32,059 nt of DNA from Pseudomonas fuscovaginae SE-1 (GCF_000364705.1 NZ_AQOH01000185.1:1-32059); one strand, 5' to 3'; shown: positions 14,677-23,220, counted from the stretch's first letter. The notes: generated by a model from the letters alone, not told the origin. Translations and numbers: made by a program.

Positions 14677-15479
14677 TTCAACAGCTCCCGGCATACAGGT
14701 TTGTCGTGGGGAACGCCCAGCAGCTCGCAGATCGTGCCGCACAGCTCGGTCTGCCGGGGGGCGGCATCGGGATTGAAACTGAAGGCGTCGCCGAGGACGA
14801 ACAGCGGCACTTCCCGCTCCTCGGCCAGCAGGCCGTTGTGCGAGCGGTCGTTGTTCATGCCGTGGTCGGCGGTCACCAGCACCTGATAGCCGGCGTCGAG
14901 CCAGCCTCGCAGGTAGTCGGCCAGGATGATGTCGGCCGAGCGCGCGCTGTTGCGATACTGGGCGCTGTCCAGGCCGTGCTTGTGGCCGGCGTCGTCGATG
15001 TTCATGGGGTGCACCAGCAGGAAGTTCGGCGCGTGTTGCAGGCGCAGGCTTTCGGCGTCGGCGAACAGATGGGAGTCGGGATAGTGATCCATCCAGTAGA
15101 AATGTCCGTGCTGGATCGGCAGGCTTTCATTGTGGGTGTGGCGATCGCGGGCGGCGATGAAGGGCGAGCGGTTGTACAGCTCGCTGACCCAGTGATAGGC
15201 CGCCGCGGCGGTGCGCAGGCCGGCGTCGCGGGCGTAGTGGAACACGCTGCGCTGGTTGGACAGGCGGGTGACGTGGTTGTGCACGATGCCGCTGCGGATC
15301 GGTGCGACACCGGTCAGAATGCATTCGTAGAGCGGTCGCGAGAGCGAGGGCAACTCGCATTCCAGTTTGTACAGCGCTGCGCGTCCTGCGCCTGCATAAG
15401 CCTGGAGATGGCCCATGGCGTGACGGGCGACCTCGTGGTTCAGGCCATCGAGCACGACCAGGATGACGTTGTGCTGCAT
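14673..15479 (-). CDS. Alkaline phosphatase superfamily (nucleotide pyrophosphatase-like) hydrolase
   Basis: This 268-residue protein has the metal and nucleophile pattern of the NPP/phosphonoacetate-hydrolase branch. Asp11 lies in VVLDGLN. Ser47 in LSRPLYECILTG sits where NPP enzymes have the nucleophilic Thr. Asp162 and His166 are in NIDDAGHKHG, and Asp205-His206 are in TADHGMN, with a later His near 214. Two zinc ions are therefore likely. Members cleave phosphodiesters, phosphomonoesters or C-P bonds. There is no signal peptide, so it should act in the cytoplasm on an imported substrate. It sits between the binding-protein and permease genes and overlaps the permease start by 4 bases. An AGAGG site precedes the ATG. 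Confidence 0.88.
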   Translation of the reverse strand: MQHNVILVVLDGLNHEVARHAMGHLQAYAGAGRAALYKLECELPSLSRPLYECILTGVAPIRSGIVHNHVTRLSNQRSVFHYARDAGLRTAAAAYHWVSELYNRSPFIAARDRHTHNESLPIQHGHFYWMDHYPDSHLFADAESLRLQHAPNFLLVHPMNIDDAGHKHGLDSAQYRNSARSADIILADYLRGWLDAGYQVLVTADHGMNNDRSHNGLLAEEREVPLFVLGDAFSFNPDAAPRQTELCGTICELLGVPHDKPVCRELLK

Positions 15480-15514
15480 AAGCCGGGCCTCTGTTTCAAG
15501 AAATCTGCAAACTG

Positions 15515-15604
15515 GTAGGAGCGTGCGGTGCGGCGATCCGACTTGCCCGCGAAGGGGGCCTTGAGGCCGATAAACGCTTCGCGGACAAGCCCTGCTCCTA
15601 CACA
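15515..15604. repeat. REP-type inverted repeat between binding-protein and hydrolase genes
   Basis: GTAGGAGC near 15515 is mirrored by GCTCCTAC near 15594, with inner arms around ACTTGCCCGCGAAG and CTTCGCGGACAAG. In the RNA it would follow the binding-protein gene, where such hairpins can protect that mRNA segment and raise its level relative to the later genes. Confidence 0.75.
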
Positions 15605-15641
15605 GTTCAGTGATGCTTGCTCGACAGTCAGCGGTCGAGCC

Positions 15642-16709
15642 TCACTGCATGTTGATGATGACTTCTTCCTGCCACTTCTGCGGCAATGCCTTGGAAGTCT
15701 TCTCCCAGGCGTCGGCATCCTTGATCGGGGTGACGTGCTTGTACTGCTCGTTAGGCAGCAGCTTGGCCTTCACGTCTTCCGGCAGGGTCAGGTGCTCGGC
15801 GCGGATCGGCCGGGCGTTGCCGCGGGCCAGGTTGGTCTGGCCGGCATCGCTGAAGATGTATTCACGTGTCAGCTTGGCGGCGTTCGGGTGCTTGGCGTAC
15901 TTGTTGATGATGGTGGTATAGCCGGAAATCACCGAACCATCGGACGGGATCAGTACGATGTAGTCATCGGGATTGGCCATCTTGGCCTTGTAGCTCAGGC
16001 CATTGAAGTCCCAGACCACGCCGACTTCGACTTCGCCCTTTTCCATGGTCGCGATGGTCGGGTTGGCGAGCGACAGACGACCCTGCTTGGCGATCTCGGC
16101 GAACATCAACAGCGCCGGCTGGAGGTTCTTCTCGTCGCCGCCGTTGGCCAGTGCCGCGGCGAGCACGCCGTTGGCGGCCTGGGCCGCGGTGCTCACGTCA
16201 CCGATGGAGACCTTGTACTTGCCGGTCTTCAGGTCGGCCCAGCTCTTGGGGACCTCTGAACCGTGCAGCAGCTTTTTGTTGACGATGAAGGCGATGGTGC
16301 CGGTGTAGGCCAGCGCCCAGTTGCCGTCCTTGTCCTTGGCCCAGGCCGGAACCTGCTCCCAGGTGCTCGGTTTGTACGGCTGGGTCACGCCCTGCTTGGT
16401 CGCGATCGGGCCGAAGGCCGCGCCGACGTCGCCGATATCGGCGCTGGCGTTGTCTTTCTCGGCGGCGAACTTGGCGATTTCCTGGGCCGAGCTCATGTCG
16501 GTATCGATGTGCTGGAGGCCGTACTTGTCCTTCAGGTCTTTCCAGGTACCGGCCCAGTTGGCCCAGTCATCGGGCATACCGACGCTGTTGACCGCGCCTT
16601 CTTTCTTGGCGGCGGCCTCCAGGGCCTGCAAGTCGGTATCGGCGGCCATGGCGCTGGTGCACAGGGCGATGGTCGAGCCTAACAGTGATGCCAGGAAAAG
16701 CTGTTTCAT
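15642..16709 (-). CDS. ABC importer periplasmic solute-binding protein
   Basis: This 355-residue protein has a Sec signal peptide (about 1-22, ending SAMA-AD). It then shows the two-lobed family 1/8 solute-binding fold, with ASADIGDVGAAFGPIA, WALAYTGTIAFIVNKKLL, PKSWADLKTGKYKVSIGD, EVGVVWDFNGLSYKAK and GYTTIINKYAKHPNAAKLTREYIFS. It resembles binding proteins for iron, thiamine, polyamine or 2-aminoethylphosphonate importers, and the ligand cannot be fixed from sequence. AAAGGAG lies 6 bases before the ATG. As the first gene of the unit it has the longest upstream region, including an operator candidate at 16789-16800. The hydrolases downstream point to a phosphorylated or phosphonate ligand. 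Confidence 0.92.
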   Translation of the reverse strand: MKQLFLASLLGSTIALCTSAMAADTDLQALEAAAKKEGAVNSVGMPDDWANWAGTWKDLKDKYGLQHIDTDMSSAQEIAKFAAEKDNASADIGDVGAAFGPIATKQGVTQPYKPSTWEQVPAWAKDKDGNWALAYTGTIAFIVNKKLLHGSEVPKSWADLKTGKYKVSIGDVSTAAQAANGVLAAALANGGDEKNLQPALLMFAEIAKQGRLSLANPTIATMEKGEVEVGVVWDFNGLSYKAKMANPDDYIVLIPSDGSVISGYTTIINKYAKHPNAAKLTREYIFSDAGQTNLARGNARPIRAEHLTLPEDVKAKLLPNEQYKHVTPIKDADAWEKTSKALPQKWQEEVIINMQ

Positions 16710-16788
16710 CCGAAGCTCCTTTGGGCGTTTTTCAACGCAAAGATCTTGATCGACAGTTTTTATATGCGTAGTGCGGCGGTTGGACGTT

Positions 16789-16800
16789 TGGTCTAGGTCA
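16789..16800. promoter_or_regulatory. Candidate GntR/UTRA operator upstream of the importer operon
   Basis: TGGTCTAGGTCA is 10/12 to TGGTCTAGACCA, a dyad form known for HutC/PhnF-type GntR regulators. It lies about 80 bases upstream of the binding-protein ATG. The remaining sequence of 16710-17092 holds the two promoter regions and no gene I can support. Confidence 0.45.
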
Positions 16801-17065
16801 GCAATACCTGAGCCAATTTAAGCCTGCTGGATGACACTTTGATGTCGGCATCACTCCTGCAAGGTTTTTTCCCGGTGGCGCCCATGACCGCCGAATTAAG
16901 CGTAGACCATTTGTAACTTGCTGATATTCAAGTTTTTTATTGTCATGGGGTGGCCGTTCCAGTGCATCGTTTCGTCGCTTTGTCACATATCAGTCATGTG
17001 CATTGCCTAGGCTGGATGCTGCAACCGGAGACCGTGGTGCTGCACGGTTTTGCCCTGAAATAGTG

Positions 17066-17079
17066 CTGGACTAGTCCAG
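17066..17079. promoter_or_regulatory. Perfect palindrome, candidate autoregulatory operator of the GntR gene
   Basis: CTGGACTAGTCCAG is an exact 14-bp palindrome ending 13 bases before the GntR start codon. Its core TGGnCTAGnCCA matches the site at 16789-16800, which suggests one protein binds both promoters. Confidence 0.55.
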
Positions 17080-17092
17080 ATAGGTAACGTTG

Positions 17093-17806
17093 ATGCGCGA
17101 AGAGGCACCCAAGGCAGTGACAGCTATCGGTCTGGCACTGCATGAGCAGATCGAACATGGGCTGCTGCCTGGCGGCAGCAAACTGCCGGCCGAGCGCAAG
17201 CTCAGTGAACTGTTCAACACCACCCGGATCACGGTGCGGGAAGCGCTGCTGCAACTGGAAGCCCAGGGGCTGATCTACCGCGAGGAGCGTCGGGGCTGGT
17301 TCGTTTCGCCGCCGCGGCTGGCCTACAACCTGATGCAGCGCAGTCACTTCCACGCGATGGTCAGCGCCCAGGGGCGGGTGCCTTCCACCCAGGTGCTGTC
17401 GGCGCGGCTGCAGCCGGCTTCGGCAGCGGTATGCGAGTGGTTGCAGTTGCCGGCGTTGTCGAGCGTGATTCAGATCTGCCGGGTGCGACGGATTGATGAG
17501 CGGCAGGTGTTGTACGTCGAGCACTACCTCAACCCGCAATACGTCCCGGGGATTCTCGGATTCGACCTGAACCAGTCGATCACCGAACTGTATGCCCGGC
17601 ACTATGACCTGCATTACGGGCGGGTGCGTTTCGAGATCGTGCCGACCTCATTGCCGCTGGAGGCTGCCGCGGCCTTGCGGGTATCGTCCGGCAGCCCCGG
17701 GTTGCGGATTGCCCGGGTCAACTATGATCAGCACCAGCGGTTGATCGACTGCGACCTGGAGTTCTGGCGGCACGATGCGATCCACGTTGGCGTGGATGTG
17801 GTTTAG
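17093..17806 (+). CDS. GntR family transcriptional regulator, HutC/UTRA type
   Basis: This 237-residue regulator has an N-terminal winged helix (about 8-72) with GSKLPAERKLSELFNTTRIT, VREALLQLEAQGLI and a wing at EERRGWFVSPP. A UTRA ligand-binding domain follows (about 85-235) with QICRVRRIDERQVLYVEHYLN and ITELYARHY. Proteins of this type repress until a small molecule binds the UTRA domain. It faces the importer operon across 383 bases that contain two related dyads, one in front of each gene. The ATG at 17093 is preferred over the adjacent TTG at 17090; the ribosome site (GGTAA) is weak. It probably controls the operon and itself; its effector is likely the imported compound or a breakdown product. 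Confidence 0.92.
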   Translation: MREEAPKAVTAIGLALHEQIEHGLLPGGSKLPAERKLSELFNTTRITVREALLQLEAQGLIYREERRGWFVSPPRLAYNLMQRSHFHAMVSAQGRVPSTQVLSARLQPASAAVCEWLQLPALSSVIQICRVRRIDERQVLYVEHYLNPQYVPGILGFDLNQSITELYARHYDLHYGRVRFEIVPTSLPLEAAAALRVSSGSPGLRIARVNYDQHQRLIDCDLEFWRHDAIHVGVDVV

Positions 17807-17826
17807 CCGCCGATGACGAATGGGCT

Positions 17827-18010
17827 GTCGTGGCAAGCGGGCTTTTGTGAGAAACGAGCTGTTGTGGCAGACGAGCTGTTGTGGCGAGCGGGCTTGCCCG
17901 CGTTGGGGGCAAAGCCCCCCAAATCAGCCTACCCGGTACATCAGGTCGATTGGCGCGTCAGGTTTTGCGACTGCTGTGCAGCCGAGCGCGGGCAAGCCCG
18001 CTCGCCACAA
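17827..18010. repeat. REP cluster (GTGGCGAGCGGG class)
   Basis: An inverted pair of GTGGCGAGCGGGCTTGCCCG units (17881 and its complement ending 18010) is preceded by shortened copies near 17829 and 17862. An inner GGGGGC/GCCCCC hairpin lies at about 17905-17920. It separates the convergent GntR and channel genes; 17807-18066 has no other feature I can support. Confidence 0.8.
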
Positions 18011-18066
18011 AAGCCCGCAAGCCATAACAGTCTGCGCGCCCTGCAGGCAGGCTTGGCATTATCTGG

Positions 18067-20238
18067 CTATTCCTTCTGTTCGCCACCACCGGCCGTCACC
18101 ACCTGTACGCTCAGGCGCGGGGTGGCCAGGTCCAGACCGGATTCGTCCATGGTCCGTTTCAGCGCCAGGTTGAACGCCCGCGACACTTCCCACTGCTTGA
18201 TCGGCGCGGTCTTGAAGCGCGCCCGCAGAACCGCGCTGCCGGACTCGAAGCTCTCCACGCCCTGGATTTCCAGCGGTGACCAGATGTTGCGCCGCTGCAA
18301 CGGATCGGTGCGCATCTTCTGGCCGACGTCGCGCATCAGCTTGATCGCGTCGTCGATCGCCATGTTGTAGGGGATCGCCACCCGGAAGATCGCGTAGCCG
18401 AACTCCCGCGAGTAGTTCTTGATGCTCTTGATCTCGCTGAACGGGATGGTGTGGACGATGCCGTCGATATCGCGCAGCCGCACGGTGCGGATGGTCAGGC
18501 CCTCGACGGTGCCGAGGTGGCCGCCAACGTCCACGTAGTCGTCGATGGCCAGGGAGTCCTCGATGATGATGAACAGCCCGGTGATCAGGTCCGCCACCAG
18601 CGACTGGGCACCGAAGCCGATGGCCAGGCCGATCACGCCGGCACCGGCCAGCAGGGGCGTGACGTTCATGCCCATGTTCGCCAGGGCGACGATCAGCGCG
18701 ATGATGAAGATCGCCACGAACAGCACGTTGCGGATCAGCGGCATCATGGTCTGCGCCCGGGCGTTGGCCAGGCCCTTGCGCGAACGGGTGAGGGCGTGGT
18801 GCACGGCGGTGTCGGCGAGAATCCACACCAGCCAGGCGAAGATCAGCGTGCCTCCAAGGCCGAACAGCCGGACGCTGACCTCGCGGCCTTCGCCTTCGGT
18901 GAAGCGGATCAGCGACATGCCCCAGACCCGCAGGCCGAGTTCGATGAAGAACAGCCAGACCGCCAGATGCACCAGGGTGTAGCAGAAACTCTTCAGGCGT
19001 TCGGAGTACAGCGTATGGCGTCGGTGTCCGCGCTGGGGCTTGAGGGCATGACGGCGGACCAGACCGTTGATCACCATGCACAGCACCACCAGCACGGTGC
19101 AGATCAGCGACTGACGCAGGGCGGTGCTGGTATCGCCGGCGGAGAAGAAGGTCGCGAACAGCGAGATCGCCACCAGGATCAGCGCCGGGACGAACCAGAA
19201 GCTGCCGAGGATATCGATGGTGTCGCTCAGGGCTCGGCGGGTCAGCCGGCGGGACAGCGGCTGGTTGCGGATCAGGTGGGCGATGGGGCGGCGGAAGCGC
19301 AGGATGAACAGTCCGGTGGACAGCGCAGCCATGACGTTGACGAAGGTCGCGGCGGTATGGGCCAGGTGGCTGCCGAGGCTGGCGATCAGGCGCGGGTCGC
19401 TCAGGGCTTCGCCGAACGCGGCGAAGCTGCCGATCAGCCACAGCGGCCGGAAGGCCCGGCGCCGCAGGATGTGCAGGGCCTGATGGCGGTGCGGGCCGTC
19501 GAGCAGGGAGAAGGCGATCACACAGATCGCCGAGAAACAGGTGCCGACCACCAGCGCATAGGCCAGCGCCATCGCCAGGTCCTTGCCCAGTGAAGAAGGC
19601 AGGGCGTAAGTCAGGTAGACGGTGATCAGCAAGGCGATCATCCATGGCCCGAGCTTGCGCAGGGCAAAGCGCAGCAGGTCGACGGTGCGCGGATGCTGGG
19701 GCAGTTCCTCGGTGAGACCGAAGCGCAGGCGCACCCGGTGGCCGAGCCAGATCATCGCCCAGGCGAGGCAGCTCCAGAGCAGCAGGATCAGGGCAAAGGC
19801 GAAGATGATCGGCAGCCATTCGCTGGCCGGGAGCATCAGCGCCATCATCTCCTGCCTGGCCTGGTCGAATTCCAGCGACCAGCGATTGAGCGGGCTGTCA
19901 TTGCCGGTGAACTGTTTCTCGAAATCGGCCAGAGTGCTGCCGATCAGTCCCAGTACCCCCACCTCGGCGGCCGGTTGGGCCTTTTTCGTGCTGTCCCGCA
20001 GCTTCTTCAGGTCGCTCAGCAGCTTGCTGCGCTGCTGGTCGTTCTCCAGGTTCTTGATGACTTCGTCGAGCGACTGGGCGAGGGGTTCAGTGGATTGCGG
20101 CTGGGTTTTCTCGTTATTGCCCAACAGGCTGGGCAGGCCGACGGCCTGGGCGGGGGCCAGGGGCAGCAGCGTCAGCAGGCAAATGAGCAGATAGCTGGGC
20201 AGGGCAAAAAGACGGGCGAACACTAGGCAGTCAACCAT
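18067..20238 (-). CDS. Large MscS-family mechanosensitive channel (YbiO-like)
   Basis: This 723-residue protein starts with a signal-like segment (about 8-32, ending AQA). A periplasmic helical region follows (about 35-130) and then multiple membrane helices (about 145-520). The MscS core begins near 523 with the pore helix GMNVTPLLAGAGVIGLAIGF, then GAQSLVADLITG. The cytoplasmic beta domain contains IDDYVDVGGHLGTVEGLTI and VRLRDIDG, and the protein ends with the alpha/beta tail. Size and layout match E. coli YbiO (about 740 residues) rather than the small MscS. Such channels open on membrane tension to release solutes during osmotic downshock. The first ATG has no strong ribosome site; a GTG at codon 6 is an alternative. 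Confidence 0.93.
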   Translation of the reverse strand: MVDCLVFARLFALPSYLLICLLTLLPLAPAQAVGLPSLLGNNEKTQPQSTEPLAQSLDEVIKNLENDQQRSKLLSDLKKLRDSTKKAQPAAEVGVLGLIGSTLADFEKQFTGNDSPLNRWSLEFDQARQEMMALMLPASEWLPIIFAFALILLLWSCLAWAMIWLGHRVRLRFGLTEELPQHPRTVDLLRFALRKLGPWMIALLITVYLTYALPSSLGKDLAMALAYALVVGTCFSAICVIAFSLLDGPHRHQALHILRRRAFRPLWLIGSFAAFGEALSDPRLIASLGSHLAHTAATFVNVMAALSTGLFILRFRRPIAHLIRNQPLSRRLTRRALSDTIDILGSFWFVPALILVAISLFATFFSAGDTSTALRQSLICTVLVVLCMVINGLVRRHALKPQRGHRRHTLYSERLKSFCYTLVHLAVWLFFIELGLRVWGMSLIRFTEGEGREVSVRLFGLGGTLIFAWLVWILADTAVHHALTRSRKGLANARAQTMMPLIRNVLFVAIFIIALIVALANMGMNVTPLLAGAGVIGLAIGFGAQSLVADLITGLFIIIEDSLAIDDYVDVGGHLGTVEGLTIRTVRLRDIDGIVHTIPFSEIKSIKNYSREFGYAIFRVAIPYNMAIDDAIKLMRDVGQKMRTDPLQRRNIWSPLEIQGVESFESGSAVLRARFKTAPIKQWEVSRAFNLALKRTMDESGLDLATPRLSVQVVTAGGGEQKE

Positions 20239-20288
20239 ATGCGGAATGCGGATCGACCGAGTGTACGCCAGCCTCGGGCGGCGCGCAT

Positions 20289-20465
20289 TTATTCAGCCAG
20301 TTTGGCGAGGATCTTGTAGACCACCGTCGCGAGGATCAACAGCATGCCGAGCCACATCAGCAGCGGACCTGCGCGGTTTTCCCGGAAGTTGAAGCCCAAG
20401 GCCAGCAGCAACATGCCTCCCAGGATCGGGATGAGCATCGAGTGGAACTCGAATGATGTGATCAT
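20289..20465 (-). CDS. Small two-helix membrane protein (58 aa)
   Basis: The minus strand at 20465-20289 encodes an ORF that begins MITSFEFHSMLIPILGG and ends KILAKLAE before a TAA stop. It has two hydrophobic stretches: about 10-24 (MLIPILGGMLLLALG) and 35-50 (PLLMWLGMLLILATVV), joined by a short polar loop with NFRENRAG. The codon choice is typical of neighbouring genes, with G or C at most third positions. It lies 50 bases upstream of the channel gene on the same strand and may be co-transcribed with it. I do not recognise a family. The ribosome site (AAGG) is weak, so the call rests on composition and protein-like hydrophobicity. Confidence 0.6.
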   Translation of the reverse strand: MITSFEFHSMLIPILGGMLLLALGFNFRENRAGPLLMWLGMLLILATVVYKILAKLAE

Positions 20466-20586
20466 GACGACGGCCTTGTCGAAGGGATGTACCTTCAGTC
20501 TAGGTCGCTTTGTTGGGGATGCGTTGATGTGTATCAGGAGTGATCAGACCGGATGATGGAGTCTGATGAAGAGGGGGTAGATCGCT

Positions 20587-20693
20587 GATCGTTCCCACGC
20601 TTTGCGTGGGAACGTCTCTCTGGACGCTCGGTGTCCGCTCTTGTGACGCAGAGCGTCACCGGCTGCGTTCCCACGCGGAGCGTGGGAACGATC
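20587..20693. repeat. Palindromic repeat pair (GATCGTTCCCACGC class)
   Basis: GATCGTTCCCACGC-TTT-GCGTGGGAACG (20587-20614) and its inverted relative at 20666-20693 flank an inner GTGACGC/GCGTCAC hairpin (20643-20659). This is a different repeat family from the REPs elsewhere in the window. 20466-20723 shows nothing else. Confidence 0.8.
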
Positions 20694-20723
20694 ACTAGTC
20701 CGGCTCGGGGGGGGCCTTCGGAT

Positions 20724-22013
20724 TCAGGGCAGTTCGTGGCTGGCGTAGAACGCGCTCAGCACCTTCACCAGGTGCGCCAGGTCATGGCTGCCCGCCAGTT
20801 CGCGGATCGAGTGCATGGCGAAGGTCGGCAGGCCGATGTCCACGGTGCGCACGCCCAGGTGGCTGGCGGTGATCGGGCCGATGGTCGAGCCACAGCCCAT
20901 GTCGCTACGCACCACGAAGCTCTGCACCGGGACTTCCTCGGCCATGCACAGGTGGCGGAAGAAACCGGCGGTTTCGCTGTTGGTGGCGTAGCGCTGGTTG
21001 TTGTTGACCTTGATTACCGGACCGGCGTTGAGTTTCGGGCCGTGATTGGCGTCGTGTTTCTCGGCGTAGTTGGGGTGCACGCCATGGGCGTTGTCCGCCG
21101 AGACCAGCAGCGACCTCTGGATCGTGCGCACGTAGTCCTCGCCGTCCGGCAGCAGGCGGCGCAGGGTCTGTTCGAGCATCGGGCCATCGGCGCCGCAGGC
21201 GGAGCAGGAACCGACCTCTTCATGGTCGTTGGCGACCAGGACGCAGGTCTCCTCGCTGTCGGCATTGAGCAGCGCTTGCAGGCCGGCGTAGCAGGACAGC
21301 AGGTTGTCCAGGCGGGCACCGGCGATGAAGTCGCCGTTGAGGCCGATCACGGCCGCGCTCTGGGTGTCGTAGAAGCTCAGCTCGTAATCGAGCACCACAT
21401 CGGCGCTGAGGCCGTGTTCGCGGGCCAGTTGGTCTGTGAGCACGGCGCGGAAATCGACGCGCTCGTCGCCGGCGAACTGGGCCAGAATCGGGGGCAGCTC
21501 GTTCTGCGGGTTGATTGCCCAGCCCTGGTTGGCTTCTCGGTTGAGGTGAATGGCCAGGTTGGGAATGGTTGCGATAGGCGCCTTGAAGTCGATCAGTTGG
21601 CTTTCGACCTTGCCGTCACGGCGGAAGGTGACGCGGCCGGCCAGCGACAGGTCGCGGTCGAACCACGGGGCGAGCAGGGCGCCGCCGTAGACTTCGACGC
21701 CCAGTTGCCAGAAGCCCTGGCGCTGCAGTTCGGGCTGTGGCTTGACCCGCAGGCACGGGCTGTCGGTATGGGCGCCGACCATGCGGATACCGGCCAGCAG
21801 CGGCGAGGCGCGGCCGAGCTTGATGGCGATGATGGAAGAGTCGTTGCGGGTGACGTAGTAGCGACCGTTGGCCTCGGTGTGCCAGGTCTCACGTTCGTCG
21901 AGACGCTGATAACCCGCCGCCTCCAGGCGCTGGACCAGGCTGGCGGTGGCATGAAAGGGGGTGGGGGAGGCCTTGAGGAAGTCGATCAGGCCTTGGTTCA
22001 ACTCTTCGCGCAT
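20724..22013 (-). CDS. apeB: M18 family aminopeptidase
   Basis: This 429-residue metallopeptidase matches aspartyl/M18 aminopeptidases such as Pseudomonas ApeB. Zinc and catalytic residues are visible: His82 in [12 protein letters not shown], Asp236 in AGARLDNL, Glu265-Glu266 in NDHEEVGS, Asp in [11 protein letters not shown] and a C-terminal His in [10 protein letters not shown]. It removes N-terminal residues, typically acidic ones, from peptides in the cytoplasm. The start is the ATG at 22013 with GGAG 6 bases upstream; the reading frame extends through REP sequence above it, which is not coding. It lies between two repeat clusters and is probably transcribed alone or after rluA. Confidence 0.95.
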   Translation of the reverse strand: MREELNQGLIDFLKASPTPFHATASLVQRLEAAGYQRLDERETWHTEANGRYYVTRNDSSIIAIKLGRASPLLAGIRMVGAHTDSPCLRVKPQPELQRQGFWQLGVEVYGGALLAPWFDRDLSLAGRVTFRRDGKVESQLIDFKAPIATIPNLAIHLNREANQGWAINPQNELPPILAQFAGDERVDFRAVLTDQLAREHGLSADVVLDYELSFYDTQSAAVIGLNGDFIAGARLDNLLSCYAGLQALLNADSEETCVLVANDHEEVGSCSACGADGPMLEQTLRRLLPDGEDYVRTIQRSLLVSADNAHGVHPNYAEKHDANHGPKLNAGPVIKVNNNQRYATNSETAGFFRHLCMAEEVPVQSFVVRSDMGCGSTIGPITASHLGVRTVDIGLPTFAMHSIRELAGSHDLAHLVKVLSAFYASHELP

Positions 22014-22054
22014 AAGTGGCTCCAGACAGCAGTGGCGGGAGTTTACCGTATCTT

Positions 22055-22376
22055 GTAGGCGCCGGCTTGCCTGCGGTGAGGGCGAGGGCCAGGCAAGAAG
22101 GCTTGCTGGTGGCGAGGGGGCTTGCCCCCGCTGGGCTGCAAGGCAGCCCCAAAACAGGCGACCGTGTTGTGTCTGGGGACGAGTCAGCCGGGTTGCGACT
22201 GCTTCGCAGTCGCCGGCAAGCCGGGCTCCTACAGGACGTTTGTGGCGAGGGGGCTTGCCCCCGCTGGGCTGCAAGGCAGCCCCAAAACAGACGACCGTGT
22301 TGTGTCTGGGGGACGAGTCGGCCGGGTTGCGACTGCTTCGCAGTCGAGCGGGGGCGAGCCCCCTCGCCACACAGTC
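22055..22376. repeat. REP cluster with a tandem duplication
   Basis: A unit of about 104 bases occurs twice in direct orientation: 22109-22212 and 22242-22346. It begins GTGGCGAGGGGGCTTGCCCC and ends GACTGCTTCGCAGTCG. The copies differ at only a few positions (AGGCGACC/AGACGACC, one extra G, CAGCC/CGGCC). An inverted REP end (GCGAGCCCCCTCGCCAC) closes the cluster, and a GCCGGCTTGC element opens it at 22055. The gap 22014-22388 holds no gene. Confidence 0.8.
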
Positions 22377-22388
22377 TGCGTATGTCGT

Positions 22389-23024
22389 TCAGAACGGCGC
22401 CGGGCACTCGAAGCGCAGGCGCTCGCCGCTCTGCGGATGGGTGAAGCTCAGCATGCTGGCGTGCAGGCACAGCCGCGGCCAGGCCGCCAGGGCCTGCGGA
22501 TGGGCATAGAGCCCGTCGCCCAGCAGCGGATGACCGATGGACAACATGTGCACCCGCAGTTGATGCGAGCGTCCGGTGATCGGCGTCAGTTCTACCCGAC
22601 ACCAGTCGGCGTGGCGTTCGAGCACCCTCCAGAAGGTCAGGGCATGCTTGCCGAACTCGTGGTCGACCACGTGCCGCGGTTTGGTCGGCGGGTCGTAGCG
22701 CAGCGGCAGGTCGATGCTGCCGCTGTCCAGTTCCGGCTGGCCCCAGCACAACGCGGTGTAGGCCTTCTCGGTTTCCCGGTCATGGAACTGGCGTGACAGT
22801 TCGCGATGGGTATCGGGGTCGCGGGCCAGCAGGATGATGCCCGAGGTTTCCCAGTCCAGCCGGTGGACGATCAGGGCTTCGGGGTAGCCGTTTTCCTGCA
22901 GGCGGGTGATCAGGCAGTCCTTGTTGTCATCGGCCCGGCCCGGGACGGAGAGCAGCAGGGTCGGCTTGTCCACCACCAGCACGGCGGCGTCCTGATGGAT
23001 GATGCGGATATTCGACAGCGGCAT
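22389..23024 (-). CDS. rluA: RluA-family pseudouridine synthase
   Basis: This 211-residue protein has the RluA/RluD catalytic motif HRLDWETSG with the nucleophilic Asp57. It also has VLVVDKPTLLLSVPGR near the N-terminus, EKAYTALCWG, and the RSHQLRVHMLSIGHPLLGD motif near the C-terminus. No S4 domain precedes the catalytic domain, and the length is close to E. coli RluA (219), which modifies 23S rRNA U746 and tRNA U32. That target is inferred by family. The ATG at 23024 is chosen because the upstream extension runs into REP sequence; the ribosome site is weak. The REP cluster between it and apeB may separate their transcripts. Confidence 0.9.
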   Translation of the reverse strand: MPLSNIRIIHQDAAVLVVDKPTLLLSVPGRADDNKDCLITRLQENGYPEALIVHRLDWETSGIILLARDPDTHRELSRQFHDRETEKAYTALCWGQPELDSGSIDLPLRYDPPTKPRHVVDHEFGKHALTFWRVLERHADWCRVELTPITGRSHQLRVHMLSIGHPLLGDGLYAHPQALAAWPRLCLHASMLSFTHPQSGERLRFECPAPF

Positions 23025-23084
23025 TAAAACGGTCTCGTAACAAACGCCAACGGCGGCCCGATGGTGCTCACACTTGCGCTCTTG

Positions 23085-23170
23085 TGGTAGCCGGCTTGCT
23101 GGCGACAGGGCCAACGCGGTTCATCAGATAAACCGCGTCGAGACGATCGCCAGCAAGCCGGCTCCTACAA
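23085..23170. repeat. REP doublet (GCCGGCTTGCTGGCGA class)
   Basis: TAGCCGGCTTGCTGGCGA at the left is mirrored by TCGCCAGCAAGCCGGCT at the right, with an inner ACGCGGTT/AACCGCGT hairpin. It lies between minE and rluA, on the side where the min transcript would end. Confidence 0.8.
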
Positions 23171-23220
23171 CTGCGTTGCGTGTGAACATCACCGGGCCGC
23201 CGTGGCTCCGGCCGGATCGA

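Noticed and set aside
16798..16986. 62-codon minus-strand frame upstream of the binding-protein gene
   Set aside because: It covers the likely promoter and operator region, has no ribosome site and its product looks random.
22055..22376. CRISPR array
   Set aside because: The direct repeat is about 104 bases in two copies, is itself palindromic, and matches REP units elsewhere in the window; there are no cas genes.
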